Shown here piece after piece: positions 8,718-18,106 of a stretch of DNA of 64,000 nucleotides; positions within the stretch are counted from its first letter, which is position 1; each line of letters opens with the position of its first letter. The DNA comes from JAICXG01 sp036825615 (lineage in GTDB: Bacteria > Verrucomicrobiota > Verrucomicrobiia > Chthoniobacterales > UBA10450). The notes beneath the pieces are model-generated. The model made no database searches, was not told where the DNA came from, and was given only the letters and a program-made list of their open reading frames with translations. Made by a program: the position numbers and the translations under genes. The stretch covers positions 29,713 to 93,712 of the forward strand of contig DAISXY010000016.1 of assembly GCA_036825615.1 (NCBI GenBank), written 5' to 3'.

Positions 8718-9938
8718 ATGAATTACCGAGAAGCCCTGAATTGGCTCTTCCAGACCCAGCGCTTCGGGATAAAACTCGGTCTCGAGAACAGCCGGCGCCT
8801 CTTTGCCGCACTCGGAGTTCCCGCGCCTAACGAAAAGATCATCCACGTTGCCGGCACCAACGGCAAAGGCTCGACCTGCGCGCTGATCGATTCCATTTGC
8901 CGCGCAGCCGCTTATCGCACGGGTCTGTTTACTTCACCGCATCTGGTCACCTTCCGCGAACGCATCCAGGTAGACGGCGAAATGATATCCGAAGAAGAAG
9001 CGGCAGCCGGCCTGACGAAGATCCGCGCGCTGATCGCCGCTTGGGAACCGCATCCGACGTTTTTCGAAATCACGACCGCGCTGGGTCTCGATCATTTCCG
9101 CAATCGCGAGGTCGAGGTCATAGTTCTCGAGACGGGAATGGGTGGTCGCCTGGACGCGACCAATGCGACGCAACCGGTGGTTTCCGTTCTAACCCCGATC
9201 GATTACGATCATGAGAAATGGCTCGGCACCAGCCTAACGAGTATAGCATTCGAGAAAGCCGGGATCATCAAACCGGGCGTGCCGGTCGTGTCCGCGCTGC
9301 AAAGCGAGGAGGCGGCCGCGGTCATTCGCGAGCGGGCGAGGCAATGTCATGCTCCGATCGATCTTATCAGGCAACCGTTCGATCGCTTTCCCGTCGCCTT
9401 GAGCGGAACCCATCAGCGCTTCAACGCGGCGCTCGCGATTTCGGCTTTGCACACCGGGGGAATTGCAGTCGATAACGCCGCCATCGAGCGCGGACTGGCC
9501 GAGGTCAGGTGGCCGGCGCGCTTTCAGCGCTGGGACGACCGCACCGTGATTGACGGCGCGCACAATCCCGGCGGGGCAGAGATTCTCGCCCAGACCTGGC
9601 AACAGGTATTCGGCGATCGACGCGCAACTGTGATCTTTGCTGTGCTCCAGGAGAAAAACGTAGCCGGGATTTGTCGCGCGCTCGCGCCGATCGTGCGGCG
9701 CGCGCTGCTCCCGACGATCCAAAGCGCGCGCGCTCTTCCAGCGGAGGAACTTCGCCTAACGATGGCGGATGAGCTGCCGGGAGTGGCCGTTGCAACCGCA
9801 CCGTCCTTCGCAGCTGCGTGGGAGGAAGCACGGGCGGATGCGGCGCCGATCCTTGTTTGTGGTTCATTGCACTTTGCCGGTGAAGCGCTCGCCTTTCTCC
9901 GCGGTGTGCCAGCGGCTTTTGAGGAATGTTTGCAGTAG
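8718..9938 (+). CDS. folC: bifunctional folylpolyglutamate synthase / dihydrofolate synthase
   Basis: 406 residues from ATG 8718; the longer frame upstream is not needed because MNYREALNWLF is the usual FolC N-terminus. The ATP-binding loop VAGTNGKGSTCALID, the SPHLVTFRERI motif and the Mur-ligase motif YDHEKWLG are present. The C-terminal ligase domain contains DGAHNPGGAE. It adds glutamates to folates in the cytoplasm. A dispersed repeat occupies the 5' leader, which is unusual. Confidence 0.96.
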   Translation: MNYREALNWLFQTQRFGIKLGLENSRRLFAALGVPAPNEKIIHVAGTNGKGSTCALIDSICRAAAYRTGLFTSPHLVTFRERIQVDGEMISEEEAAAGLTKIRALIAAWEPHPTFFEITTALGLDHFRNREVEVIVLETGMGGRLDATNATQPVVSVLTPIDYDHEKWLGTSLTSIAFEKAGIIKPGVPVVSALQSEEAAAVIRERARQCHAPIDLIRQPFDRFPVALSGTHQRFNAALAISALHTGGIAVDNAAIERGLAEVRWPARFQRWDDRTVIDGAHNPGGAEILAQTWQQVFGDRRATVIFAVLQEKNVAGICRALAPIVRRALLPTIQSARALPAEELRLTMADELPGVAVATAPSFAAAWEEARADAAPILVCGSLHFAGEALAFLRGVPAAFEECLQ

Positions 9939-9944
9939 CCAGCA

Positions 9945-10087
9945 GTCATCCCGAGCGAAGTCGAGGGATCCCGCGAAACAACTGAGAAGCTTCGGTGCAA
10001 GAACAGCATGTCGGCGGCTAGCCACATTGCTTGCAATTGACGCTTCCCGGTTTCGCCACGGGATCCCTCGACTTCGCTCGGGATGAC
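9945..10087. repeat. 143-bp inverted-repeat element (MITE/REP-like)
   Basis: The ends, 9945-9973 and 10059-10087, are perfect inverted copies of 29 bases beginning GTCATCCCGAGCGAAG. Inside them the arms keep partial complementarity (GCGAAAC, GTGCAAG), so the whole segment can fold as one long hairpin. There is no open frame inside. It starts 6 bases after the folC stop. A related half-copy lies before folC at 8679. I take it as a non-autonomous mobile or REP-type element; a termination role is possible. Confidence 0.85.
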
Positions 10088-10144
10088 GAGTGCGGCATGC
10101 GCAACTAATCGCTAAAAAATCGCAAGAAACCGGCAGCCATTGGG

Positions 10145-11245
10145 ATGCGATTCAGTTACGGTGCCAGGATGAAGTCGACGACGGCGGCAGGAGCGGTCGA
10201 ATTGTCGCCGCCAATGCTCGACGGCTCCGCAGCACTCTTCACCTCGCGTCGCCGCCTGCGCCCGCTCGCGATCGCGGCCGGATTCATCTGCGCGATTTGC
10301 GTCCTCGCCATCCTGGTGTGGCAAGGCATTACTGCGCATGGCGCACCGGATCCGGAACATCCCGGCACCAGTCCCGCGATGGCGTTTCTCGATATCGGCG
10401 TGCTCGTTTTCCGAGAAGGTTTGGAATGCATTCTCGTGCTCGCTGCGATCACCGCGAGTATGACCGGGGCTCGGGCTGTCCATCGCCGGCCGGTCGCGTT
10501 TGGGGCCGGGTTAGGATTTGTGGCGACTGCGATCACATGGATGATCGCCATCACCATCATGAAACAGTTGATCGAGAGCGTCCCCGCGCTTGATCTCCAG
10601 GCCGCGACCGGTCTGCTCGCCGTGGTGGTGCTGGTGGTGATCATGAACTGGTTCTTTCACAAGATTTATTGGGGCGGCTGGATTCGCGCGCATAATCGCC
10701 GCAAGAAAAGCCTGCTCGCCGATGCGGAAACGAATGGCGGCGCGCAGCGCAGATTACTCTGGGGTTTGGTGCTGCTTGGCTTTACCTCGATGTATCGTGA
10801 GGGGTTCGAGGTGGTGCTTTTCCTCCAGAGTTACCGGCTGAAATTTGGCAGTCTGGTCGTGCTCGAAGGCGCGCTTGTCGGCATCATTCTCTCCGGAATG
10901 GTGGCGGTGATGACTTTCGGTCTGCAACGCCGGTTGCCCTATCGCCAAATGCTCATCACGACCGGGATCCTGCTTGGCGGCGTACTTCTTGTGATGGTCG
11001 GGGAGCAAGCGCAGGAAATGCAGCTTGCGCATTGGATCACAACCACGCCGATCGCAGCGCTCGAGCCGATTTTGCGTCCCTGGATGGGAATGTGGTTCGC
11101 CGTTTTTCCGACGGTCGAAACCCTCAGCGCGCAGTTAATCGCCGCGATCGTGGTCATCGGCTCCTATTATGCCGCACGCCGGATGGGTCGCGAAGCCGCC
11201 GCGGAAACAATGGCGCAGCCACGACGCCGCCTTCTCGGCCGGTGA
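10145..11245 (+). CDS. FTR1 family iron permease
   Basis: 366 residues with seven or more hydrophobic segments. Two copies of the iron-binding REGxE motif (FREGLECIL at about residue 95 and YREGFEVVLFL at about 220) are the hallmark of FTR1/EfeU high-affinity iron permeases in the inner membrane. No EfeO or EfeB partner is next to it. The start could also be the ATG at 10169, which has CCAGG just upstream; both give the same transmembrane core. Confidence 0.93.
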   Translation: MRFSYGARMKSTTAAGAVELSPPMLDGSAALFTSRRRLRPLAIAAGFICAICVLAILVWQGITAHGAPDPEHPGTSPAMAFLDIGVLVFREGLECILVLAAITASMTGARAVHRRPVAFGAGLGFVATAITWMIAITIMKQLIESVPALDLQAATGLLAVVVLVVIMNWFFHKIYWGGWIRAHNRRKKSLLADAETNGGAQRRLLWGLVLLGFTSMYREGFEVVLFLQSYRLKFGSLVVLEGALVGIILSGMVAVMTFGLQRRLPYRQMLITTGILLGGVLLVMVGEQAQEMQLAHWITTTPIAALEPILRPWMGMWFAVFPTVETLSAQLIAAIVVIGSYYAARRMGREAAAETMAQPRRRLLGR

Positions 11246-11305
11246 TGGGCTAACTGCTAAGTCCGTTTCTCCTTCCCGGAATGCAGAGTGCCTGGCTGCA
11301 AGCCC

Positions 11306-12211
11306 TTACTGCAACCGGTATACTTCCAGCAGCGCGACACCAGTAACTCCATTCTTGCCACTGAGAATCGCCGTGTAAGCGCCCGGGCCAAGTGTCTTCA
11401 GGATCACTGACTCTAACTCATTTGAAGGCGCCAAGCCGGCCGCTTCGATTTCGCTCGTCTGAACGTCCTGCCAATTGTTGTTCGTGGCGAGGAAATTCCC
11501 ATTAGCATCATAAAGGCTGAGTGTCGGATTGGATAGCGCACCAGTCACGCCAAATTGAGTCAGCGAAGGTCCTAATCCCCGCACGAGCACGGTTGTAGTA
11601 CCGCCACCGCCACCAAGGATCAAACCGCCAATCATGACGTCGTTGCCGGTCCGTACCTCAGCGCGCGTGCTGATGTTGGCCAGTTGCGACTCCGTCGTCT
11701 TGTCAAGGTCGTAGACTTCCACCAGGCCGATGCCGGTTGTGCCATTCTTTCCGCTCATTACGGCCGTGTAACTGCCGGGGTCGAGGGTCTCGACCATGGC
11801 TGACTCAAGAGGATTCGTGGGCGCCAACCCTGTCGCTGTGATATCGGCCGCATTTGAGTCTTGCCAGTTATCGTTGCTGGCGATCAGAGTTTGATCACTC
11901 GCATGGAGCTCCAGCACCGGATCGGGCAACGCATTCGCAATCCCGAAGCTAGCCAGCGATGGTCCGATGGCCCGCAGCACGATCCGTTTTGGACTTGTCC
12001 CCTCGATGATAAAGCCTGCAATCGAAACCTGATCGCCGGTTTCCACTTCCGCGCGCGTCGACAGGTTCACCGCCTGAGCGGGGATCGTCGGGTTCGGAGT
12101 CGGCGAAGGCGCGGGATCGGCGGTCGCGGAACGAAACGACGCGGCACCCACTAAGGCAGCGACGATTACGGAAACGATTCGTGGCTTCACAGGTAAGATC
12201 GAGCCAATCAA
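11306..12211 (-). CDS. exported protein with two tandem ~115-residue beta repeats
   Basis: 301 residues. A signal peptide-like N-terminus (VSVIVAALVGAASF) and a Pro-rich linker precede two homologous repeats, each starting STRAEV.TG(D/N)..., with VLRAIGPSL or LVRGLGPSL, SNDNWQD or TNNNWQD, and ending YTA(V/I)(M/L)SGKNG.TG. and LVEVYDL or LLEVYRL. Such duplicated modules are frequent in exported Verrucomicrobiota proteins; function is unknown. It is convergent with the iron permease and upstream of nothing obvious in its own operon. Confidence 0.8.
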   Translation of the reverse strand: MIGSILPVKPRIVSVIVAALVGAASFRSATADPAPSPTPNPTIPAQAVNLSTRAEVETGDQVSIAGFIIEGTSPKRIVLRAIGPSLASFGIANALPDPVLELHASDQTLIASNDNWQDSNAADITATGLAPTNPLESAMVETLDPGSYTAVMSGKNGTTGIGLVEVYDLDKTTESQLANISTRAEVRTGNDVMIGGLILGGGGGTTTVLVRGLGPSLTQFGVTGALSNPTLSLYDANGNFLATNNNWQDVQTSEIEAAGLAPSNELESVILKTLGPGAYTAILSGKNGVTGVALLEVYRLQ

Positions 12212-12264
12212 GCTATCGAGACTGCTCTCCGCCGCAAGATGAACAGAAGGGAACTGGTTAGCCG

Positions 12265-13827
12265 CTACTCGTCATTCACTTCGATCCGCGGGAAGAGCGG
12301 TGTCGGCCGGCCGACGATATGGCCATCGGGCAACTGGCCCCAGACTGCTCCAGCCAGGGAGAAGCGTTCCTCGGTTCCGCGCAGATCGCTTTTCCAGTTG
12401 AGCTGGTCAAAAATGCCGTGCGCGGCGGTTGGCAGCACCGGACTGACAAGGATGGCGATGATGCGGAGGCGCTCCGACAGATCGTAGAGAATCTCAGCAA
12501 CTTCCCCCTTCCTCCCTTCCTTCATCATCTTCCAGGGCGACGTTTGCTCGATCTGGAGATTTGCTTCGTCACACATTCGATTCACCACGTCCATTGTACC
12601 GCTCATCCAGACATCCTGCGCTAAGTCACGGTAAGCCTGGACCATATCGCCAAGACTCGTCTCATTCCTTCGACGAGGGTGCCGCACCGTACCATCACAG
12701 TAGCGCGCCGCCATATTGAGAGTCCGGTTCAAAAGATTGCCTAATGAATTGGCTAGATCGCTGTTGTAGCGTTCAATGATCCGGTACTCAAGGAAGTCGG
12801 CATCCTGACCGATAACCATGTCACTCATCAAGTAATAACGGAGCGCCTCCGGGCCGTACTTATTCACAAGTGCTTCGGGGTCGATAACGTTGCCTAAGGA
12901 CTTGCTCATTTTCGTCCCACTCACATTCCACCAACCGTGGACGAGAAATGTCGGGATTTGGTCGTCGGGAAAACCAAGCGCGTGAAGCATGATCGGCCAG
13001 TAAATGCCGTGCGCAGGAACGAGGATGTCTTTGCCGATGATGTGCAACGCGGGCCACTTCTCCAGAAAGGCGGAAGACTGCTCGGCGAAACTTCTGGCTG
13101 GATCGTAGCCGATGAAGCTGATGTAATTCGTGAGGGCATCGAACCAGACATAGCTAACGTAATCGCGGTCGAAAGGCAGCTCAATGCCCCAGCTCAGGCG
13201 TGACTTCGGCCGTGAGATACAAAGATCGCCACTTAGTTTCTCGAGCGCGTTAATTAACTCGGACCGGCGGAACTCGGGAGTGATGCAATTGGGATGAGAC
13301 CGTAGGTGGCTGAGGAGCCACTCTTTGTGTTTGGTTAGTCGAAAATAATAGTTCTCCTCCACCCGATGCTCGACCTCGCCCCACTCCGGCCCGAACTCAC
13401 CGTCGGGCCCGCGCTCCTTCTCGGTCAGGAACTGTTCCTGGCGAATACTGTAATAGCCTTCCTGCTTATCTTTGAAGACTTCGCCCTGGTCGTGAACGCG
13501 TTGGAGCATTCCCTGCACACAGCGCTTGTGCAGCGGATCGGTCGTGGCGGCCCAGCCGTCGTAGCGGATCTCGAGTTTCTCCCAAAGCGCGATGAATCTC
13601 GCCGTGAGCTCATCCACGAACTGCTGCGGGGAAACGCCCGCTTTCTCGGCGGATTGCTGGACTTTCTGGCCATGCTGATCGACCCCGGTGAGGAAGTAAA
13701 CTTTGTCTCCCTTGAGCCGGTGATAACGCGCGATGACATCGGCCAGGACCTTTTCATAGGCATGGCCGATGTGCGGCGGACCGTTGGTGTAATCGATCGC
13801 GGTCGTGAGGTAAAAGGTCTTTGACAT
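12265..13827 (-). CDS. metG: methionyl-tRNA synthetase
   Basis: 520 residues, the short MetG form without the C-terminal tRNA-binding domain. The class I signatures are PPHIGHAY near the N-terminus and KMSKSLGN at about residue 310, followed by an anticodon-binding helical domain. The four zinc cysteines of the long form are missing from the connective domain. It charges tRNA-Met in the cytoplasm. purB follows 44 bases upstream in the same direction. Confidence 0.97.
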   Translation of the reverse strand: MSKTFYLTTAIDYTNGPPHIGHAYEKVLADVIARYHRLKGDKVYFLTGVDQHGQKVQQSAEKAGVSPQQFVDELTARFIALWEKLEIRYDGWAATTDPLHKRCVQGMLQRVHDQGEVFKDKQEGYYSIRQEQFLTEKERGPDGEFGPEWGEVEHRVEENYYFRLTKHKEWLLSHLRSHPNCITPEFRRSELINALEKLSGDLCISRPKSRLSWGIELPFDRDYVSYVWFDALTNYISFIGYDPARSFAEQSSAFLEKWPALHIIGKDILVPAHGIYWPIMLHALGFPDDQIPTFLVHGWWNVSGTKMSKSLGNVIDPEALVNKYGPEALRYYLMSDMVIGQDADFLEYRIIERYNSDLANSLGNLLNRTLNMAARYCDGTVRHPRRRNETSLGDMVQAYRDLAQDVWMSGTMDVVNRMCDEANLQIEQTSPWKMMKEGRKGEVAEILYDLSERLRIIAILVSPVLPTAAHGIFDQLNWKSDLRGTEERFSLAGAVWGQLPDGHIVGRPTPLFPRIEVNDE

Positions 13828-13871
13828 TGGCTCGGTGATATTGGCGCGAGGGCGCCGCGCTGCAACCAGTC

Positions 13872-15167
13872 TTACTCGAGGCCGAGCGCGTGGAAAGTTT
13901 CGTCGATATGGCGGAAATGAATCTCAAGCGAACAGAGCCGGTCGATTTCCTCGGGCGAAATCAGCGCCGTGATCTCGGGCTCGAGCTTCGCGTTTTCGGC
14001 AAAGGCAAGATCGCCTTTCCAGGTCCGCATCGCCGCGCGCTGCACGGCTTCGTAGGCGCTCTGGCGTTTGGCACCGGCGCGGGTAAGGGCGAGAAGAATG
14101 GCCTGGCTGTGGCAGAGACCTTTCGTCAGGCCAAGGTTGTGCTCCATGTTTTCGGGGTAAACCTGCAACTGCTCCACCAGCTCGCGCAACTTGTAGAGCA
14201 TGTAATCCAAAAGCGTGCACGAATCAGGCAGGATGATGCGCTCGGCGCTGGAATGACTGATGTCGCGCTCGTGCCAAAGGGCGACGTTTTCGAGCGCGGC
14301 GAGGGCATTTCCCCTAACGACACGGGCCAGCCCACTGAGACGCTCGGCCGTGATCGGGTTGCGCTTGTGCGGCATCGCCGAGCTGCCTTTCTGGCCCGCG
14401 CTAAAGAATTCCTCCGCCTCGAGCACTTCGGTCCGCTGCAGATGCCGCAACTCGGTTGCCCAGCGGTCGATACTCGAGGCGACGAGCGCGAGCGTGGTCA
14501 TGAATTCCGCATGCCGATCGCGCTGGATGACCTGGGTTGAAATGGTCGCGGCGCGCAGCCCAAGCTTTTCGCAAACGTAGCGCTCCACCTGCGGATCGAG
14601 ATGCGCATGCGTGCCAACCGCGCCGCTGAGTTTTCCGACGCGCACCCGTTCGAGGGTTTGTCTCAGTCGTTCCTCCGCACGACCGAACTCATCAAACATC
14701 AGGGCAAGCTTAAATCCGAAGGTGATCGGCTCGGCGTGAATGCCGTGGCTGCGGCCAATCATCGGCGTCATTTTGTAACGGCGCGCCTGATCCGCCGCCA
14801 CGCTTCTTAGTTCCTCCAGGTCGCGCAGGAGAATTTTGCCTGCCTCGCCCATCTGCACCGCCAGCGTCGTATCGAGAATGTCTGACGAGGTCAGCCCCTG
14901 ATGAATCCAGCGGGCGGCCGGTCCCACGGAAGCAGCGACGTTTTCGAGAAATGCAATCACGTCGTGATTGGTCCGCTTCTCGATCTCGTGAATCTCGGGA
15001 ATCGAAAACCGCGCCCGCTCGCGAATTTGCTCGGCATCAGCGCGCGGGATTTGGCCCAGCTCCGCCATCGCTTCGCAGGCGAGGATCTCGATCTCGAGCC
15101 AGATTTCGAATTTGCGCTGCTCCGACCAGAGCTCGCGCATTGGCGGCCGCGTGTATCGCTCAATCAC
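13872..15167 (-). CDS. purB: adenylosuccinate lyase
   Basis: 431 residues from a GTG at 15167. That start was chosen because VIERYTRPPMRELWS is the conserved beginning of PurB; the 16 residues encoded further upstream are not typical. The fumarase/aspartase superfamily signature GSSAMPHKRNP is at about residues 262-272, and the helical TSSDILDT motif is also present. PurB acts at two steps of purine synthesis, releasing fumarate. It lies directly upstream of metG in the same orientation. Confidence 0.97.
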   Translation of the reverse strand: MIERYTRPPMRELWSEQRKFEIWLEIEILACEAMAELGQIPRADAEQIRERARFSIPEIHEIEKRTNHDVIAFLENVAASVGPAARWIHQGLTSSDILDTTLAVQMGEAGKILLRDLEELRSVAADQARRYKMTPMIGRSHGIHAEPITFGFKLALMFDEFGRAEERLRQTLERVRVGKLSGAVGTHAHLDPQVERYVCEKLGLRAATISTQVIQRDRHAEFMTTLALVASSIDRWATELRHLQRTEVLEAEEFFSAGQKGSSAMPHKRNPITAERLSGLARVVRGNALAALENVALWHERDISHSSAERIILPDSCTLLDYMLYKLRELVEQLQVYPENMEHNLGLTKGLCHSQAILLALTRAGAKRQSAYEAVQRAAMRTWKGDLAFAENAKLEPEITALISPEEIDRLCSLEIHFRHIDETFHALGLE

Positions 15168-15213
15168 GCGCCAAGATAGAAAGGCGGCTCGTCCGCGGCA
15201 AAGCGATTCGTAC

Positions 15214-15252
15214 AAAAAACAACGTCGCTCAAGCAGTGCCTGAGCGACGTTG
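15214..15252 (-). terminator. Rho-independent terminator
   Basis: On the minus strand a perfect 12-bp stem (CAACGTCGCTCA pairing with TGAGCGACGTTG, loop of 9) is followed by six T residues. It lies 27 bases after the stop of the small gene at 15280-15462 and before purB, so it should end that transcript and separate it from purB-metG. Confidence 0.92.
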
Positions 15253-15279
15253 AGAGTTGGTTGGCTAGTTCGGAAATTC

Positions 15280-15462
15280 TTAGCAGACCCGCGCTTTGGT
15301 GAAGCGGCCGTTATTTTCCACCCGCACCTGACCGCTGCCGAGCAGATCGGCGACCGCCGCGACGGTTTCTTTCGTGTTTTTGGTGCAGTCGCTGACGGCG
15401 AGAATCAGGTCGCCGAGTGAGAGCTTCGGTCGGGTCTTCAGGATTTGGGCATTCTTTTTCAT
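15280..15462 (-). CDS. small conserved hypothetical protein
   Basis: 60 residues from the ATG at 15462 (MKKNAQILKT); an in-frame ATG four codons earlier at 15474 is an alternative. The sequence has a helix-turn pattern (LGDLILAVSDCT ... ETVAAVADLLGSG) and a short beta tail with GRFTKARVC. It ends in its own strong terminator, which supports a real, independently transcribed gene. No family is assigned with confidence. Confidence 0.7.
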   Translation of the reverse strand: MKKNAQILKTRPKLSLGDLILAVSDCTKNTKETVAAVADLLGSGQVRVENNGRFTKARVC

Positions 15463-15609
15463 GTCAGAGCACATTTATTTTCAGCAAGATAAATGCCATT
15501 CAACAGACGTAGACGGTTTTCCCTCGTAGACGTTCAAAAAAAATTCCGCCCGCGGCGGCAACACGCGCCTTAACTCGAACACTTTTGTATCGATCGTGAA
15601 CAGCGACAC

Positions 15610-16257
15610 TTACGCGATCGGCTCTCGCGCCGGCTCCTTTTTCGCCGAAAAGCGCAGCATCAAAATGTAGAGGATCGCCAGCGCCGCCACGATGATGATA
15701 ATCCAGTGCGATTGCGTCTTAATGAAGTGGAGGAGCGCGTCGGGGTTCGTCATCAAATCGGGTTGCAGTTGGTAGGCGCGATGGCCGAGGTAGGCCAGGA
15801 CGCCGCACCAGATCGCCGAACCGATGATTGTCGTCACGCTAAAGACCCAGAAGTTCATCCGCACAATGCCGGCCGGGATCGAGATGAGATGGCGAATGAC
15901 CGGAAGCAATCGGGCAAAGAAAACGCCGCCCGCCTCATAGCGTTCCAGCCAGACTTCGGCGCGTTGCAGGTTCTGAGGGCTGATGAAGAAGAATTTGCCG
16001 AAGCGCAGGATAACGGGCCGCCCCACAATCCGCGAGACCCAGTAGGTGATCGCCGCCCCGAGATAGGAGCCGAAGGTTCCGGCCAGGATCACCCCGGCGA
16101 GGCTGAGGTCGCCCTGGGCAGCGAGAAATGCCGCGGGCGGAATGACGATTTCGCTCGGCACCGGGAAAATCGAGCTTTCCATGGCCATGAGCGCGATGAT
16201 CGCCCAATAGCCGCCATCCTTGACCCAGTTGAACCAAACTTCGAGTAAATGATGCAT
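15610..16257 (-). CDS. DedA family membrane protein
   Basis: 215 residues with five to six hydrophobic segments. The SNARE-associated/DedA (VTT) signature is present: ESSIFPVPSE with the conserved acidic residue and Pro, GSYLGAAITYWVSR, and FFARLLPVIRHLISIPAG. DedA proteins are half-transporters or flippases for undecaprenyl phosphate or phospholipids in the inner membrane; the substrate here is not known. It is divergent from the ABC exporter. Confidence 0.93.
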   Translation of the reverse strand: MHHLLEVWFNWVKDGGYWAIIALMAMESSIFPVPSEIVIPPAAFLAAQGDLSLAGVILAGTFGSYLGAAITYWVSRIVGRPVILRFGKFFFISPQNLQRAEVWLERYEAGGVFFARLLPVIRHLISIPAGIVRMNFWVFSVTTIIGSAIWCGVLAYLGHRAYQLQPDLMTNPDALLHFIKTQSHWIIIIVAALAILYILMLRFSAKKEPAREPIA

Positions 16258-16351
16258 TTGAGATTTTCCAGTTCCACAATCGGGATTTCAGATTAGCCTC
16301 GGCCGTCCGCCGTAGTTCCATGGTTGAAAGCAAACCGCAAACCAATCCTGC

Positions 16352-18106
16352 ATGATTTATCGGCGCGTTCTTCGCTATTATCGACCGTTCCTCGCGCCGA
16401 CGCTCCTCGGGCTCTTACTTTCGCTTGCCGGCATCGGAGTGAACCTGCTCAAGCCCTGGCCCTTCAAGTTTATCGTCGATAACATCATTCCCGCCGGCTC
16501 CGCTTTTCGCGCCGCTCATCCCAATTGGCGCATCTACATTCCCCTTCTCTGCCTTGCCTTGGTCGGTCTGCAAATAATCTGGGGGTTGCTTAACCTCGCG
16601 ACCAATTACCTTTTCGTGAAGATCGGATTGCAAGCTTTGCTCAAGTTGCGGACCGACGTCTACACGCACCTTCAACGCCTTTCGCTCAAGTTCCACGATG
16701 CGCGCCGTTCGGCTGACTCGAGCTTTCGGGTTGCTTATGATTCGCAGGCCATCCAGACCATCTATAACAAAGGGTTCACTAACATCTTTGGTTCCGTCAT
16801 CACCCTGGTCGGCGCTTTTGTCATCATGGTCGCGCTCGACTGGCAGCTCACCCTCCTCTCCTTAGCCATTGTGCCTTTCATCATGGGGGCGATCTATTTT
16901 TTTGCCCGCCGCATCCGGCAGGAATCCACCACGGTAGCCGAACAGGACAGCGCGCTGCTGACCCAGACGCAGGAAGGCCTCGGCGCAATCCGGATGGTGC
17001 ACGCTTTTGGGCGGGAAGATTTCGAGGTCACGCAATTTCGCGAGCGAGCGCAGCAAAGTCTGCGCGCCAACCTGCGGCTTACTCTTACAAACGTAAACAG
17101 CGCTCTAATCATCAGCACGGTTACCGTGATGGGGACCGCGGCGATGTATTATCTCGGGACAATGCATGTTCTGTCCGGAACGCTTACTCTCGGATCGCTT
17201 ATCGTCTTTAGCTCCTATCTCGTGATGTTGTATCAACCGCTCGAGGCTCTCACTTACACCGCCTGGGCGATGGAAGGAGCTACGGCCGGGGCCCGGCGCT
17301 GCTTCGAGGTGCTCGATCGCCCCGATGACGTTCATGATTCACCCAATGCAGTTGATATCTCCGGCACGCGCGGCGCGATCGCGTTCGAGGAGGTCAGCTT
17401 TGGCTATGACGAGGAGCGTCCTGTCCTGCGCAATATCGACCTACAGATCGCGCCCAACCAGATCATCGCATTGATCGGCGGCACCGGGGCGGGCAAGAGC
17501 ACCCTGCTAAGTCTCGTCCCCAGGTTTTATGATCCAACTTCAGGCGCCGTCCGGCTCGATGGCCGCGACCTGCGTCAGATCACCAAGAAATCGCTCCGCT
17601 CCCAGATCGCAATTGTGCTCCAGGACACCTTGCTTTTTTCCACTACGATTCGCGAGAACATCGCTTATGGCCGGCCTGACGCGACCGAGGAGGAAATCCG
17701 CCAAGCCGCGCGGCGAGCACAGGCCGACGAGTTCATTCGGAGTTTACCTAACGAGTATGAGAGTCCTGTGGGTGAACGCGGCGGTCATCTCAGCGTCGGA
17801 CAACGCCAGCGCATCGGGATCGCGCGGGCCTTTCTCAAGAACGCGCCTATCCTTCTTCTCGACGAACCGACCTCGGCCCTCGACCCAAAAACCGAAGCAG
17901 CAATCATGGAAACGATCAAAGAGTTAATGCGCGGTCGCACCACTCTCATCGTTACTCATCGCCTCGCGACGGTACACAACGTCGACCAGATCGTCGTTCT
18001 CGAGCATGGTCGGGTGGTCGAGCGCGGGCGCGGGCCCGAGTTGGTTGCGCAGCAAGGCGCTTACGCCAAACTCTACGCCGCCGGGAATTACCCAAAGCAT
18101 GAGTAA
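16352..18106 (+). CDS. ABC transporter, fused permease and ATPase (MsbA-like)
   Basis: 584 residues. An N-terminal exporter transmembrane domain of six segments (residues about 15-310) is fused to an ATPase with Walker A GGTGAGKST, signature LSVGQRQR and Walker B ILLLDEPTSALD. This architecture is that of lipid or glycolipid exporters such as MsbA working as homodimers in the inner membrane. Its stop overlaps the acyltransferase start by 8 bases, and glycan-related genes follow, so export of a lipid-linked glycan or precursor is a reasonable inference. Confidence 0.93.
   Translation: MIYRRVLRYYRPFLAPTLLGLLLSLAGIGVNLLKPWPFKFIVDNIIPAGSAFRAAHPNWRIYIPLLCLALVGLQIIWGLLNLATNYLFVKIGLQALLKLRTDVYTHLQRLSLKFHDARRSADSSFRVAYDSQAIQTIYNKGFTNIFGSVITLVGAFVIMVALDWQLTLLSLAIVPFIMGAIYFFARRIRQESTTVAEQDSALLTQTQEGLGAIRMVHAFGREDFEVTQFRERAQQSLRANLRLTLTNVNSALIISTVTVMGTAAMYYLGTMHVLSGTLTLGSLIVFSSYLVMLYQPLEALTYTAWAMEGATAGARRCFEVLDRPDDVHDSPNAVDISGTRGAIAFEEVSFGYDEERPVLRNIDLQIAPNQIIALIGGTGAGKSTLLSLVPRFYDPTSGAVRLDGRDLRQITKKSLRSQIAIVLQDTLLFSTTIRENIAYGRPDATEEEIRQAARRAQADEFIRSLPNEYESPVGERGGHLSVGQRQRIGIARAFLKNAPILLLDEPTSALDPKTEAAIMETIKELMRGRTTLIVTHRLATVHNVDQIVVLEHGRVVERGRGPELVAQQGAYAKLYAAGNYPKHE

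Noticed and set aside
9945..10087. insertion sequence
   Set aside because: It has terminal inverted repeats but is only 143 bp and holds no transposase frame.
11169..11378. short plus-strand frame at the end of the iron permease
   Set aside because: It overlaps the permease in another frame and has no recognisable domain or start signal.
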